A DNA stretch of 64,000 nucleotides from Porphyromonas endodontalis ATCC 35406 (GTDB lineage Bacteria; Bacteroidota; Bacteroidia; Bacteroidales; Porphyromonadaceae): NCBI RefSeq assembly GCF_000174815.1, contig NZ_ACNN01000020.1, positions 124,001-188,000 on the forward strand, given 5' to 3'. Each line of letters opens with the position of its first letter. Positions within the stretch are counted from its first letter, which is position 1. The notes beneath the pieces were generated by a model. The model had not been told where the DNA came from. It saw nothing but the letters and a program-made list of their open reading frames with translations, and did not search any database. Below are positions 24,594 to 33,228 of the stretch, piece after piece. A program made the position numbers and the translations under genes.

Positions 24594-25244
24594 CTATAGC
24601 GGCATGTCGGTGCGGAGTGTTTTGCCGTCTTTGAGGGTCACACGCACCTCTACCCGATCAAACTTACCCTTTACTTCACTACCATTGCACAATAAGATAC
24701 TTTCTGTAGGAATCCATAGGTAGTCGTTGGGTGTAAGTGTCGCTAGGGATTTCTTCTCTTTCTTTACAAAAGGTCCCGAAGGGTTTTTATATCCACCGCG
24801 AATAAAGTCTTCGATACTATCGTATGTAATCTCTACTTTGGATGTGAGTTCGGTCTTATCGTTGCCTTTCACCCCAAAGACTTGTATCTTTTTCATTTTA
24901 TAAATGAGTTTCGTGCTCATGGGGAGGGGGATGCAGGTCATAAAGCCACTACCATCCTCTCCATGCTCAAGGGCAACCTCTGTAAATTCCTTTTTGTTTT
25001 TGGGGAGGGAGATATAGCTCTCGCTACCACCTTCATTACCTAATAGGAACTCCCATTTCAATTCTGGCTCTTTTTGCTCATTTGTTAGTGCTCTTAGACT
25101 GCACTTTGTGGGAATATGATAGCGATCTATGGCATAGGGAACGTGGAATGGTTTCGTTTTTCCTATAAGCTGAGTTTTATTGCATGCTACAATGCAAAGG
25201 GCTAGTAGAACAGCGGCTACTCCCCAAGAATATAACTTTTTCAT
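24594..25244 (-). CDS. Hypothetical lipoprotein, paralogue of the next gene
   Basis: A 216-aa predicted lipoprotein (MKKLYSWGVAAVLLALCIVAC, lipobox IVAC). The ATG at 25244 is preferred over one at 25289 because it starts the signal peptide. The mature protein is beta-rich with no motif I recognise. Shared features with the upstream paralogue are E-HGEDGSGFMTCIPLPMSTKLIYKMKKIQVFGVKG in its middle and an identical C-terminus ending KDGKTLRTDMPL. Function unknown, probably at the cell envelope. It is 61 bp downstream of the paralogue in the same direction. Confidence 0.72.
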   Translation of the reverse strand: MKKLYSWGVAAVLLALCIVACNKTQLIGKTKPFHVPYAIDRYHIPTKCSLRALTNEQKEPELKWEFLLGNEGGSESYISLPKNKKEFTEVALEHGEDGSGFMTCIPLPMSTKLIYKMKKIQVFGVKGNDKTELTSKVEITYDSIEDFIRGGYKNPSGPFVKKEKKSLATLTPNDYLWIPTESILLCNGSEVKGKFDRVEVRVTLKDGKTLRTDMPL

Positions 25245-25305
25245 AACTCTGTGTTGTTGGTAAATGTGCTTATGTTTATTGCGAATCAATACTATTGAGA
25301 TTGAG

Positions 25306-25938
25306 CTACAGCGGCATGTCGGTACGGAGAGTTTTGCCGTCTTTGAGGGTCACACGCACCTCTACTCGATCAAACTTCCCCTCTACATCGCTCTTGTCGC
25401 ACGAGAGAAGAAATCCACGTCCCTCCATAGGGAATGGGAAATAATCATAGTTGGTAATACTCTCCAAAGATAGATCTATAGGGGTCCATATCCCATGAAA
25501 ATCCGTTTTATATCCTCTTTGGATGAATGGTTCAATATTATAACTCGAAAGAAAGATGATGTGAGAGAGTGAGGTCTCATTCTCTTTATTGTAGCCTGCA
25601 ACCTCAATCTTTTGGACTCCATATAGACATGGTAACATGGGAGGAAAGGCATAAAATCCTACTCCCGTTTCGCCATGCTCTCGTGCTATCTTTTCAAACA
25701 ATTCTTTATTTGTCTTCTCCGTGATAGAGGATTCTTCAGAACGACTGAACCAAAGATTCCAATAGAGTTTAGAAGGGTCTTCTGACCTTTCTGCTTTCAC
25801 TACATAAACATAATTTGGTACGTAATAGGCTTCAATAGCATATTTATGCCATTTCGCTTTATCACATTCTGTCTTTGGTGTGCAGGCATGAAGAAGGACT
25901 ACAGATAGTAACAAGGTCAGTGTGTTTAGTTTTTTCAT
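25306..25938 (-). CDS. Hypothetical lipoprotein, tandem paralogue
   Basis: A 210-aa predicted lipoprotein (MKKLNTLTLLLSVVLLHAC, lipobox LHAC). Its middle (AREHGETGVGFYAFPPMLPCLYGVQKIEVAGYNKENETSLS in several blocks) aligns with the neighbouring lipoprotein at moderate identity. The last 22-23 residues are identical, and the DNA there (25309-25376 versus 24598-24665) is almost identical too. Function unknown. The upstream 350 bp has no clear gene. Confidence 0.72.
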   Translation of the reverse strand: MKKLNTLTLLLSVVLLHACTPKTECDKAKWHKYAIEAYYVPNYVYVVKAERSEDPSKLYWNLWFSRSEESSITEKTNKELFEKIAREHGETGVGFYAFPPMLPCLYGVQKIEVAGYNKENETSLSHIIFLSSYNIEPFIQRGYKTDFHGIWTPIDLSLESITNYDYFPFPMEGRGFLLSCDKSDVEGKFDRVEVRVTLKDGKTLRTDMPL

Positions 25939-26289
25939 AATGCCAATAAGTATTTAATGCTTCTGATGCATGTGAGAAGGTGTTGGTGACAACTTGATGC
26001 TTTTTCTATTGTTGTCCCCTTTCGCTTGTAAAGGTATAAATAAAATTCTAAATAGATATGTTTGATGTGTGCTTTTGATCTTTTCTTGAAGAATGAGCTT
26101 TCGAATTGTGTTTTATCCATATCGCTTGCTGTCTATTTGTTTTTGCCTCCTTTTTGGGTGTCTGTGGGTTGCAGTCCTATCTCCCTCTCTAGATTTTATG
26201 TGTTACGGAGGAATGCAGTACTTTTGTTCCAGTGATGGGAGCCTTTTTTAGGGTCAAATGTCTTGAGAGAAAAGAGCCCTCCTAATTTT
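25939..26289. other. Intergenic region between divergent genes
   Basis: A 61-codon minus-strand frame (25935-26120) has no supporting features. The only signal seen is the plus-strand box TACTTTTG at 26219-26226 for the O-antigen ligase-like gene. Confidence 0.5.
26219..26226 (+). promoter_or_regulatory. -7 box for the O-antigen ligase-like gene
   Basis: TACTTTTG, 63 bp before the ATG at 26290. Confidence 0.5.
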
Positions 26290-27795
26290 ATGGAAGAAGC
26301 TAAGCGCGTAACGGAGCCGCACGAGAAAGTATCCTACAAAGGGCAGCAATGGTTTTTGCTCCTTCTACTTCCCCCTCTCGTTTGGGGGATTGTTTTTGCC
26401 TGCTATCCCCTGGTTGCTGAGCAGATTCGCCCTCAGATTATCTTCAATCTGGTTGAGGGGCTGAAACCTTTAGGGCTCCCTCTCTATGCTGCACTAGCTG
26501 TGGCTTTTCTCATTACCGTCCTCTATCCGCGTACATTACAAGGGAAATCTCTTTTCTCTCGCCTCAGGCATGAGAAGGGAAGCAAACTGCTACGCCAAGG
26601 GGCGATTGCCTGCTGGGTGCTGGGGTATGGCAACCTTTTGTTTGGTGTTATCCCCAGCGTCATAGGTACGATAGCTCCATTTTTTGTGGGAATGGTGCTC
26701 TATGTCGTCCGAGCTATTCGCTTAGGCGAACGCCCTTTGTGGCAACCTCGTGGCTATATCCTCGCCATTGGGATTTTCTTATTGTACGACCTTTGTACCC
26801 TCTTTTGGTCTCCCAATCGATCCGTTTCTCTAGAGTGGTGGATACGCGAAGCCAGCCTACTGCCCTCGATTTTCCTACTGCTGATGTACCCTCCGCATCC
26901 TCGTGATATACGTGTCTTTATGCACTATGCCCTCCGCATTAGCTACCTCTACCTCCTCAGCATTGTAGCGATTTATGTAGTAGTGTGTTGGGCTACTGAT
27001 ACCTCTTTGGGGGCGGCTTTTGGGCTTGAAAAAATGTATTTTGTGTTTAATGGGACGCCGATGGGGACGCTCTTTTTGGGTTCTCTTTTTGGATTCCAAC
27101 ACTACACCTACCTTGGCTTTATCATGCTAGCCCCCATTCTCTACTGGCTGCTGGAGCGGGAGCGTCTGCCCGAGGTTCGGAACCTCCTAGTGGGGTCTCT
27201 TGTGGGGTTCCTCCTCTTCGTGTTCATATTCCAAAGTAGGATTTTGATGTTAGTCTTGTGCGGAGCTTTTTCCCTTGGGCTTCTCTACTTTTTTTCCACC
27301 CTTGTCTTTCCCCAAAAAGGGGCTTACAAGAAACGGATTTTGCTCCTACTCCCTATCATCGCGGTGGCCTCTCTTCTCCTCTTTTTGTGCTATCCATCAG
27401 CCTTGAAATACCTCATAGATGAGCACCGTCTTAACCTCTTTGAGACGGCCATTATGTATCTAAAAGAGAACCCCCTTTGGGGTTATGGACTAGGCTCTGC
27501 AGAGGCTCTTATCTCTCCTTTCTATCAGGGAGAGTATGCCACACACTTCCACAATCAATATCTTTTGTGCTACGTAGAGGGGGGGATTATGAGCCTATTG
27601 CTTTGGGTCGTGATATTCTTTTTCTATCTAAGATATGCCCTGCGCAGCCGCAATTATGCCGCCCTTATCTATGTGGTGATTATGCTGGTTGTCATGCTTA
27701 TTGAGGTGATTACCTGCTTAAGTCAATACCTTATTGCTATGAGCCTTATGGCTGCATTCTTAATTTCTACACACCCCTATCTTCGGAAAAAATGA
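26290..27795 (+). CDS. O-antigen ligase/polymerase-like membrane protein
   Basis: A 501-aa inner-membrane protein with roughly twelve hydrophobic helices. The start is the ATG at 26290 (MEEAKRVTEPHEK); a TTG at 26263 is less likely. The large periplasmic loop between helices near residues 355-420 carries ENPLWGYGLGSAEALISPFYQG and then THFHNQYLLCYVEGG. This is the HxxNxxL-type motif of the Wzy/WaaL O-antigen ligase family (PF04932-like). It probably joins or polymerises a surface glycan from an undecaprenyl carrier. The stop overlaps the AlkD-like gene as ATGA, although the two functions are unrelated. Confidence 0.82.
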   Translation: MEEAKRVTEPHEKVSYKGQQWFLLLLLPPLVWGIVFACYPLVAEQIRPQIIFNLVEGLKPLGLPLYAALAVAFLITVLYPRTLQGKSLFSRLRHEKGSKLLRQGAIACWVLGYGNLLFGVIPSVIGTIAPFFVGMVLYVVRAIRLGERPLWQPRGYILAIGIFLLYDLCTLFWSPNRSVSLEWWIREASLLPSIFLLLMYPPHPRDIRVFMHYALRISYLYLLSIVAIYVVVCWATDTSLGAAFGLEKMYFVFNGTPMGTLFLGSLFGFQHYTYLGFIMLAPILYWLLERERLPEVRNLLVGSLVGFLLFVFIFQSRILMLVLCGAFSLGLLYFFSTLVFPQKGAYKKRILLLLPIIAVASLLLFLCYPSALKYLIDEHRLNLFETAIMYLKENPLWGYGLGSAEALISPFYQGEYATHFHNQYLLCYVEGGIMSLLLWVVIFFFYLRYALRSRNYAALIYVVIMLVVMLIEVITCLSQYLIAMSLMAAFLISTHPYLRKK

Positions 27796-28502
27796 CCATT
27801 GCAAACGAGATTTTTGAGCAACTCCGCGCTCAGGGCGGAGAGGAGAAAGCACGGCATCTGAGCCGATTTTTCAAATGTAAGGCGGGGGAGTATGGCGAAG
27901 GCGATCGCTTCTTGGGGGTAACGGTACCCGAGGTGCGCTCCGTAAGTAAGGCCTACAAAGAGAAAGTGAATTGGCAGGATCTCGAAGAGCTACTCGCCAG
28001 CCCTTGGCACGAATGTCGCCTTGCAGCTCTTCTTACTTTGATGGAGAAATACAAACAGGAGCCTGAGGCGGTATACAACTTTTACCTCAAGCATACTTCG
28101 GGAATTAACAATTGGGACTTGGTAGACCTAAGTGCTCATAAAATAGTGGGAGCCCATCTGCTCCGACGCGATCGCTCGCCTCTCTATCACCTTGCCGGTA
28201 GCTCTAATATGTGGGAGCAGCGCATTGCTGTTGTCTCCACTTGGGCATTTATCCGTGAGGGGGACTGCAATGATACCCTTTGCCTTGCTGAAAAATTATT
28301 GCACCATCCCCACGATCTTATGCACAAAGCTGTGGGCTGGATGCTGCGTGAGGTGGGGAAGAAAAGGCTTGATCTTCTTCGAGATTTCCTCAATCGCTAC
28401 GCCCATGTTATGCCTCGTACCACGTTGCGCTATTCGATAGAGAAGCTCCCTACAGAAGAGCGGCTTCGTTATCTAGGGAAAAAGACGAAATCAAAATCCT
28501 AA
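27792..28502 (+). CDS. DNA alkylation repair protein, AlkD-like
   Basis: A 236-aa HEAT-like repeat protein of the AlkD family, which removes bulky or cationic alkylated purines without base flipping. Recognisable blocks are FKCKAGEYGEGDRFLGVTVPEVR (about 28-50), INNWDLVDLSAHKIVG (about 100-115, with the conserved Trp and Asp) and NMWEQRIAVVSTWAFIREG (about 137-155). HDLMHKAVGWMLREVGKK (about 176-193) and YAHVMPRTTLRYSIEKL follow. Length is normal. It overlaps the upstream membrane protein gene by 4 bp and converges on mfd, another DNA-repair gene. Confidence 0.93.
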   Translation: MTIANEIFEQLRAQGGEEKARHLSRFFKCKAGEYGEGDRFLGVTVPEVRSVSKAYKEKVNWQDLEELLASPWHECRLAALLTLMEKYKQEPEAVYNFYLKHTSGINNWDLVDLSAHKIVGAHLLRRDRSPLYHLAGSSNMWEQRIAVVSTWAFIREGDCNDTLCLAEKLLHHPHDLMHKAVGWMLREVGKKRLDLLRDFLNRYAHVMPRTTLRYSIEKLPTEERLRYLGKKTKSKS

Positions 28503-28512
28503 TCCGAGAAGA

Positions 28513-28535
28513 GAGTAGGCGAACTACGCCTGCTC
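28513..28535. terminator. Hairpin between convergent AlkD-like gene and mfd
   Basis: GAGTAGGCG (28513-28521) pairs with CGCCTGCTC (28527-28535), one G-U pair, 5-nt loop. It overlaps the mfd stop codon. There is no T run on either side, so termination is possible but unproven. Confidence 0.35.
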
Positions 28536-31500
28536 CCCAAGAATGGTGCGGATGAGTGTGATAATCTCGCCAACAGAGCTGATGCCCGAAAAACGTACCA
28601 TGCGAAGCCCTTTCTTGCTTTCTTCTAATCTACACTGGCGATGGTGGAACGAAGCATAGGCAATAAGCTGTCCAAAAAGGGACCCCTGATAGTAAGGTGA
28701 ATCCGGATCCTCGGGTAAGAAAAAGTAAAGAACCCCCGACCGTAGTACAATGCGTTGCACGCCGAGAGATCGACCCCAGCGGCGCAAAATGGGTACCAAG
28801 ATAAGCTGCTCCACTTGCGAGGAAAGTCGTCCGAAGCGATCTTCGAGCCGCTCACGGAATTCCTTTACCTCCTCTTCTGTCGTAAGATTGTCTAGCTCTC
28901 GGTAGAGGCTGATGCGCTCAGAGTCTTGAGGAACGTAGTCGGGAGGTAACGATAAATAGAGATCGCTCTCGAAGGGGCAGTCCTCCTCGGCGGCAAGTTC
29001 TGCGCTCTCGTCTCGGAAAAGCTCCTCAAACTCCTCTCGCTTTACCTCTCGCACCGCCTCGTCGAATACCTTATGATAAGCATCGAATCCTAGGTCGGCA
29101 ATAAAACCGCTCTGCTCGCTACCGAAGACATTGCCAGCCCCCCTAATATCGAGATCTTGCATGGCAATTCGGATGCCGCTGCCGAGGTCTGAATAGCTCT
29201 CAATGGCTCGTAAGCGACGCTGCGATGCCTCCGGCAGGAGATCCATGGGAGGGGTAATAAGGTAGCAAAATGCCTTTCGAGAGGAGCGCCCCACACGCCC
29301 TCGCAACTGATGCAAATCGCTCAAACCAAAATGGTGCGCACTGTCTATTATGATGGTATTGGCATTAGAAACATCAATGCCATTCTCCACAATGGTGGTA
29401 GAGACGAGCACATCAAACTCATGTTGCGAGAAGGAGACAAAGAGTTGCTCCAGCTCAGTTTGGTTCATGCGTCCATGCCCTACGGCAATTCGGCAATCGG
29501 GGATGCGCTGCTGTATCATGCGTGCAATTCCCTCTATATCGTCAATGCGATTATGGACAAAGAATACCTGTCCATTGCGGCTTAGCTCGAAGTTAATGGC
29601 CTCGGCAATGGCCTCAGGGTCGAAGCGAATTACCTCTGTAGCTACGGGGTAACGATTGCGAGGTGGAGTGAGGATGTTGCTTAAGTCGCGCGTGCCCATA
29701 AGGGAGAATTGCAGGGTACGTGGGATGGGGGTTGCGCTCATGGTAAGGGTATCTACATTGACTTGCAGCGAGCGCAATTTCTCTTTTACGGCTACCCCAA
29801 ATTTTTGTTCTTCGTCAATTACAAGTAGTCCGAGGTCTTTGAACTGCACATTCTTCCCCACAAGCCTATGGGTCCCAACCACAATATCTATTTTCCCCTC
29901 CTTGAGGTCTTCTAGCAATTGCTTCGATTCCTTTGCCGACTGAGCGCGTGAGAAGTAAGCGACACGCACGGGCAAATCTTTGAGTCGCTCCGAAAAGGTG
30001 CGATAATGCTGGTAGGCAAGAATGGTGGTGGGCACGAGTACGGCCACCTGTTTGCTATCCGCTACCGCTTTGAATGCCGCACGTATGGCGATCTCTGTTT
30101 TGCCGAAGCCCACATCGCCACATATGAGCCGATCCATGGGTCGCGGCTGCTCCATATCCTGCTTCACGGCCTCCATCGCCTTGAGTTGGTCGGGCGTCTC
30201 TTCGTAGATAAAGGAGGCCTCCAACTCATGTTGTAAGTAGCTATCGGGGCTAAAAGCGAAGCCCTCGGACTCCCGGCGTGCTGCATAGAGCCGGATCAAG
30301 TCTCGCGCAATATCCTTTACTCGCTTCTTGGTGCGCTCCTTTAGTCTGTTCCACGCTCCTCCGCCTAATTCACTCAGTTTGGGAGGTTCGTCATCCCTGT
30401 TTCGGTACTTCGAGAGCTTCCTGAGGTTATGTACACTTACCAGTATGTAGGCGCCATCTCGGTAGTCAATTTTCACCACTTCTTGCTGCTTCTCCCCGTC
30501 GCGTTGGGTGAATAGTCCTGCAAAACGCCCGATCCCGTGGTCGTAATGCACGATAAAATCGCCGGGGGTGAAGCTCTTGAGTTCTTTGAGGGAAAGCGAG
30601 ACTCCGCCTGTGCGGATGCGGTCGCTCTGTAGACGATACTTGTGATAACGCTCAAATATCTGGTGATCGGTCAGGAAGACCATGGCGCTATCGGCGTCTT
30701 CGAATCCTTCGTGTAGGGTCAAAGGGAGTGGCTCGGGCATCAGAGAGGCTTCGCCCAAATCGCTCAAGATCTCCCTCAAACGCTCTGCTTGTGGTATGCT
30801 CTCGGTGAGGAACCATACCCTATATCCCTTCTCTTTATAGTGCTTTAAGCCCTCAATAAGGAGATCAAAATTCTTATGGAATAGGGGCTGGGGAAGGGTG
30901 GCAAACTCTACTATTTTGGTAGCTTCCATGCCCGAGGGGAGCATCCCCAAAATCAGGCGATGGCCGTGGATCTCTTGGGGCAATGTCTCGAGGGCGATTA
31001 GCTTGGCTCTCATCTCTTCGGTAGAGGAAAATCCCTCTCCTTCTACAAGTACGGCCTCCTCTTGGTATAGCTGAGTTATTCGCCCTAATGCCGCCTCATA
31101 ATCGGTAAAGAGTAGCGTATAGTCTTGGGAGAGAAACGAGAAAAGCGATTGTCCACCCCTTGCCATATTGGCAAGATTAGAGGAGAGGGTAACCTCTTCT
31201 AGCTTTTCGTGCGAGAGTTGGGTGTCTATATCAAACGAACGGATACTCTCTATCTCGGTGTCGAAGAAGTCTAATCGGATGGGTCGCTCTGCGTTGTACG
31301 CAAATATATCTACGATGCTACCACGGAAGGCTACCTCCCCGGGTTGGTACACATAGTCCGTTATGGTAAAACCTTCGTCCACGAACCAAGTTCGGAGCTG
31401 CTGCCTGTCCACCTCCTGTCCCACACGTAGGGAGCGGACATGCGTCTCCACTTCGTTGGCATTGGGGATCCCCTCCGCCAGCGCAAAGGGGTGGGATACA

Positions 31501-31895
31501 ATAATCGGACAATCGCCCAAAGAGAGGCGTGCAATTAGCTCCGAACGAAGCACCTCGCTCCCTGCATCGGTATGCCCATATCGGATATGACGGCGGTAAC
31601 TAGAGGGGAAGAAGAGAACGGATTCGCGTCCTAAAATCTGAATCAAGTCGCTGTAGAGATAGCCTGCACTCTCCTCGTCATTGGCTACAATCAGCAAGGG
31701 TTGTTTTGTCTCCTGTATGTGAAGCCCTGCCACAATCACCGCAAGAGCCGAACCCGTTACCCCCTTATAGCGTATCGCCTCCCCGGTCTGAATGGAGGAT
31801 AGAGTCTGAGCTAGAGAGCCAATAGAGGGGTGCTCACGAAGAGAGGTGAAAAGAAGCTCCGTAGGGTCGGAGGTTGGGGGCAAAGGTTGTTTCAT
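28524..31895 (-). CDS. mfd: Transcription-repair coupling factor
   Basis: A 1123-aa ATPase that removes RNA polymerase stalled at lesions and recruits UvrA. Domains in order: a UvrB-like N-terminal module (1-330) and an RNA-polymerase-interaction domain of CarD type (FTPGDFIVHYDHGIGRFAGLF, about 440-460). Next are the translocase motors with Walker A ICGDVGFGKTEIAIRAAF (about 590-607), LVIDEEQKFGV and SATPIPRTLQFSLMGTRDLSNI. The TRG motif and C-terminal regulatory domain (about 960-1123) close the protein. Length is typical. The start at 31895 follows an intergenic gap containing the ridA terminator. Confidence 0.97.
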   Translation of the reverse strand: MKQPLPPTSDPTELLFTSLREHPSIGSLAQTLSSIQTGEAIRYKGVTGSALAVIVAGLHIQETKQPLLIVANDEESAGYLYSDLIQILGRESVLFFPSSYRRHIRYGHTDAGSEVLRSELIARLSLGDCPIIVSHPFALAEGIPNANEVETHVRSLRVGQEVDRQQLRTWFVDEGFTITDYVYQPGEVAFRGSIVDIFAYNAERPIRLDFFDTEIESIRSFDIDTQLSHEKLEEVTLSSNLANMARGGQSLFSFLSQDYTLLFTDYEAALGRITQLYQEEAVLVEGEGFSSTEEMRAKLIALETLPQEIHGHRLILGMLPSGMEATKIVEFATLPQPLFHKNFDLLIEGLKHYKEKGYRVWFLTESIPQAERLREILSDLGEASLMPEPLPLTLHEGFEDADSAMVFLTDHQIFERYHKYRLQSDRIRTGGVSLSLKELKSFTPGDFIVHYDHGIGRFAGLFTQRDGEKQQEVVKIDYRDGAYILVSVHNLRKLSKYRNRDDEPPKLSELGGGAWNRLKERTKKRVKDIARDLIRLYAARRESEGFAFSPDSYLQHELEASFIYEETPDQLKAMEAVKQDMEQPRPMDRLICGDVGFGKTEIAIRAAFKAVADSKQVAVLVPTTILAYQHYRTFSERLKDLPVRVAYFSRAQSAKESKQLLEDLKEGKIDIVVGTHRLVGKNVQFKDLGLLVIDEEQKFGVAVKEKLRSLQVNVDTLTMSATPIPRTLQFSLMGTRDLSNILTPPRNRYPVATEVIRFDPEAIAEAINFELSRNGQVFFVHNRIDDIEGIARMIQQRIPDCRIAVGHGRMNQTELEQLFVSFSQHEFDVLVSTTIVENGIDVSNANTIIIDSAHHFGLSDLHQLRGRVGRSSRKAFCYLITPPMDLLPEASQRRLRAIESYSDLGSGIRIAMQDLDIRGAGNVFGSEQSGFIADLGFDAYHKVFDEAVREVKREEFEELFRDESAELAAEEDCPFESDLYLSLPPDYVPQDSERISLYRELDNLTTEEEVKEFRERLEDRFGRLSSQVEQLILVPILRRWGRSLGVQRIVLRSGVLYFFLPEDPDSPYYQGSLFGQLIAYASFHHRQCRLEESKKGLRMVRFSGISSVGEIITLIRTILGEQA

Positions 31896-32012
31896 AAGGG
31901 GATAAAGAAAAATCTACCTAGGCTCTAAAGGCCTGCGGTATGGGTCGCTATGTCGCAAGGAGAGAGGCGTGAGACCTCTGAGTCGAGAGTCGCAACTTTT
32001 TTCGATTGGGAC

Positions 32013-32072
32013 AAAAAAAGGGTGCCCAAAAGGCGAGGCTTCTCAAGATCCCTCACCTCTCTATGGGCACCC
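32013..32072 (-). terminator. Intrinsic terminator after ridA
   Basis: On the minus strand GGGTGCCCA (complement of 32064-32072) pairs with TGGGCACCC (complement of 32020-32028) and is followed by seven U (A run 32013-32019). Confidence 0.85.
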
Positions 32073-32083
32073 CGTAGGTCGGA

Positions 32084-32461
32084 TTACTTACGAGCGATTA
32101 CTTCAATCTCGATAAGTCCGTTCTTGGGAAGCGTCTTTACGGCAACTGCAGAGCGAGCCGGGAAAGCGCCTGAGAAGTTCTTTTCGTACACGGCATTCAT
32201 AGCGGCAAAGTCCGCCATGTCGGCCAAAAAGCAAGTCGTTTTGATAACGTGATCGAAGGTGTATCCGGCTTCGTCGAGGATGGCTTTGAGGTTGCGGAAT
32301 ACCTGTTCCGTTTGCTCCGTTACGCCTCCTTCTACAAAAGCACCGGTCTTGGGGTCGAGCCCCAACTGACCACTTGTTATAAGCATGTTGTCGAATTCTA
32401 CAGCTTGACTGTAGGGACCAATGGCTGCAGGAGCATTGGTTGTGCTAATTACTTTCTTCAT
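32084..32461 (-). CDS. ridA: RidA/YjgF/UK114-family enamine/imine deaminase
   Basis: A 125-aa protein of usual length. It has the family opening KKVISTTNAPAAIGPYSQAVEFDNMLITSGQLGLDPKTGAF in blocks. The signature ARSAVAVKTLPKNGLIEIEVIA carries the Arg and Glu that bind the imine carboxylate. RidA hydrolyses reactive 2-aminoacrylate intermediates made by PLP enzymes and so protects metabolism. It stands alone, with rlmB 26 bp upstream and a strong terminator after it. Confidence 0.95.
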   Translation of the reverse strand: MKKVISTTNAPAAIGPYSQAVEFDNMLITSGQLGLDPKTGAFVEGGVTEQTEQVFRNLKAILDEAGYTFDHVIKTTCFLADMADFAAMNAVYEKNFSGAFPARSAVAVKTLPKNGLIEIEVIARK

Positions 32462-32487
32462 ATCTCTTCTCTATAATTAGGTGATAT

Positions 32488-33228
32488 TCATTTCGTTTGC
32501 TTCTGACGGAGAGACTCAAAAAGGAGTATCCCTGCGGCTACGGATACGTTGAGGGAGCCAATCTCTCCCACTTGGGGGATGGCTACCGATAGCGTGGCAA
32601 GTCGAGCCACTTGTGGCGAAACCCCTTCGTGCTCACTCCCCATCACGAGAGCCAGAGGCCCCGTAAGATCGGCCGTGTAGTAGGTGTTTTCCGCCTTTTC
32701 GTTGGCGACAACAATCTGGAGGCCGCACTCGGCGAGGTAGCCTACAGCTCCGCTTATTGAGGGTACTCTGCACACGGGAATACGCATCAAAGCTCCGGCG
32801 GAAGCATTCACGGCATCCGCGGAGACGGAGACGCTCCCTCGCTCGGCAATCACAAGGGCATGAGCACCTGCACACTCGGCAGAGCGCGCTATTGCCCCGA
32901 AGTTGCGCGTATCTGTTACCCCATTGAGTAGCACGATAAGGGGATCTTCTCCTCGCTCAAAAATCTGAGGAACCAGCATCTCCAACGGAGTGTAAGAGAC
33001 CTGTGCAATGATGGCAACACAGCCCTGATGGGCACCTCTTGTAAAGCGATTGAGTCGCTCCGCAGGCACCTCTAGGACGGGGATTCTTTGCTCTCGTGCC
33101 AATCGTTTGATGGCGCGAATCTCCTCCGAAACGAGCGCACGGCGCAGGTAAATCTTATCAATCTCCTGACCGGCCTCTAGGGCTTCTTGTACGGAGTGGA
33201 TGCCAAATATGATTTTTTCTTTAATCAT
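32488..33228 (-). CDS. rlmB: 23S rRNA 2'-O-methyltransferase RlmB (TrmH/SpoU family)
   Basis: A 246-aa SPOUT methyltransferase that probably methylates G2251 of 23S rRNA. The start is set at the ATG at 33228 (MIKEKIIFGIHSVQEAL), overlapping the recN end by 8 bp; an upstream start at 33258 would extend further into recN. The N-terminal substrate-binding domain (about 1-80) is followed by the SpoU motifs NGVTDTRNFGAIARSAECAG, LALVMGSEHEGVSP and GSLNVSVAAGILLFE, which form the knotted SAM site. Confidence 0.93.
   Translation of the reverse strand: MIKEKIIFGIHSVQEALEAGQEIDKIYLRRALVSEEIRAIKRLAREQRIPVLEVPAERLNRFTRGAHQGCVAIIAQVSYTPLEMLVPQIFERGEDPLIVLLNGVTDTRNFGAIARSAECAGAHALVIAERGSVSVSADAVNASAGALMRIPVCRVPSISGAVGYLAECGLQIVVANEKAENTYYTADLTGPLALVMGSEHEGVSPQVARLATLSVAIPQVGEIGSLNVSVAAGILLFESLRQKQTK

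Noticed and set aside
25935-26120. 61-codon frame upstream of the lipoprotein pair
   Set aside because: It covers the expected promoter and leader region and has no recognisable features.
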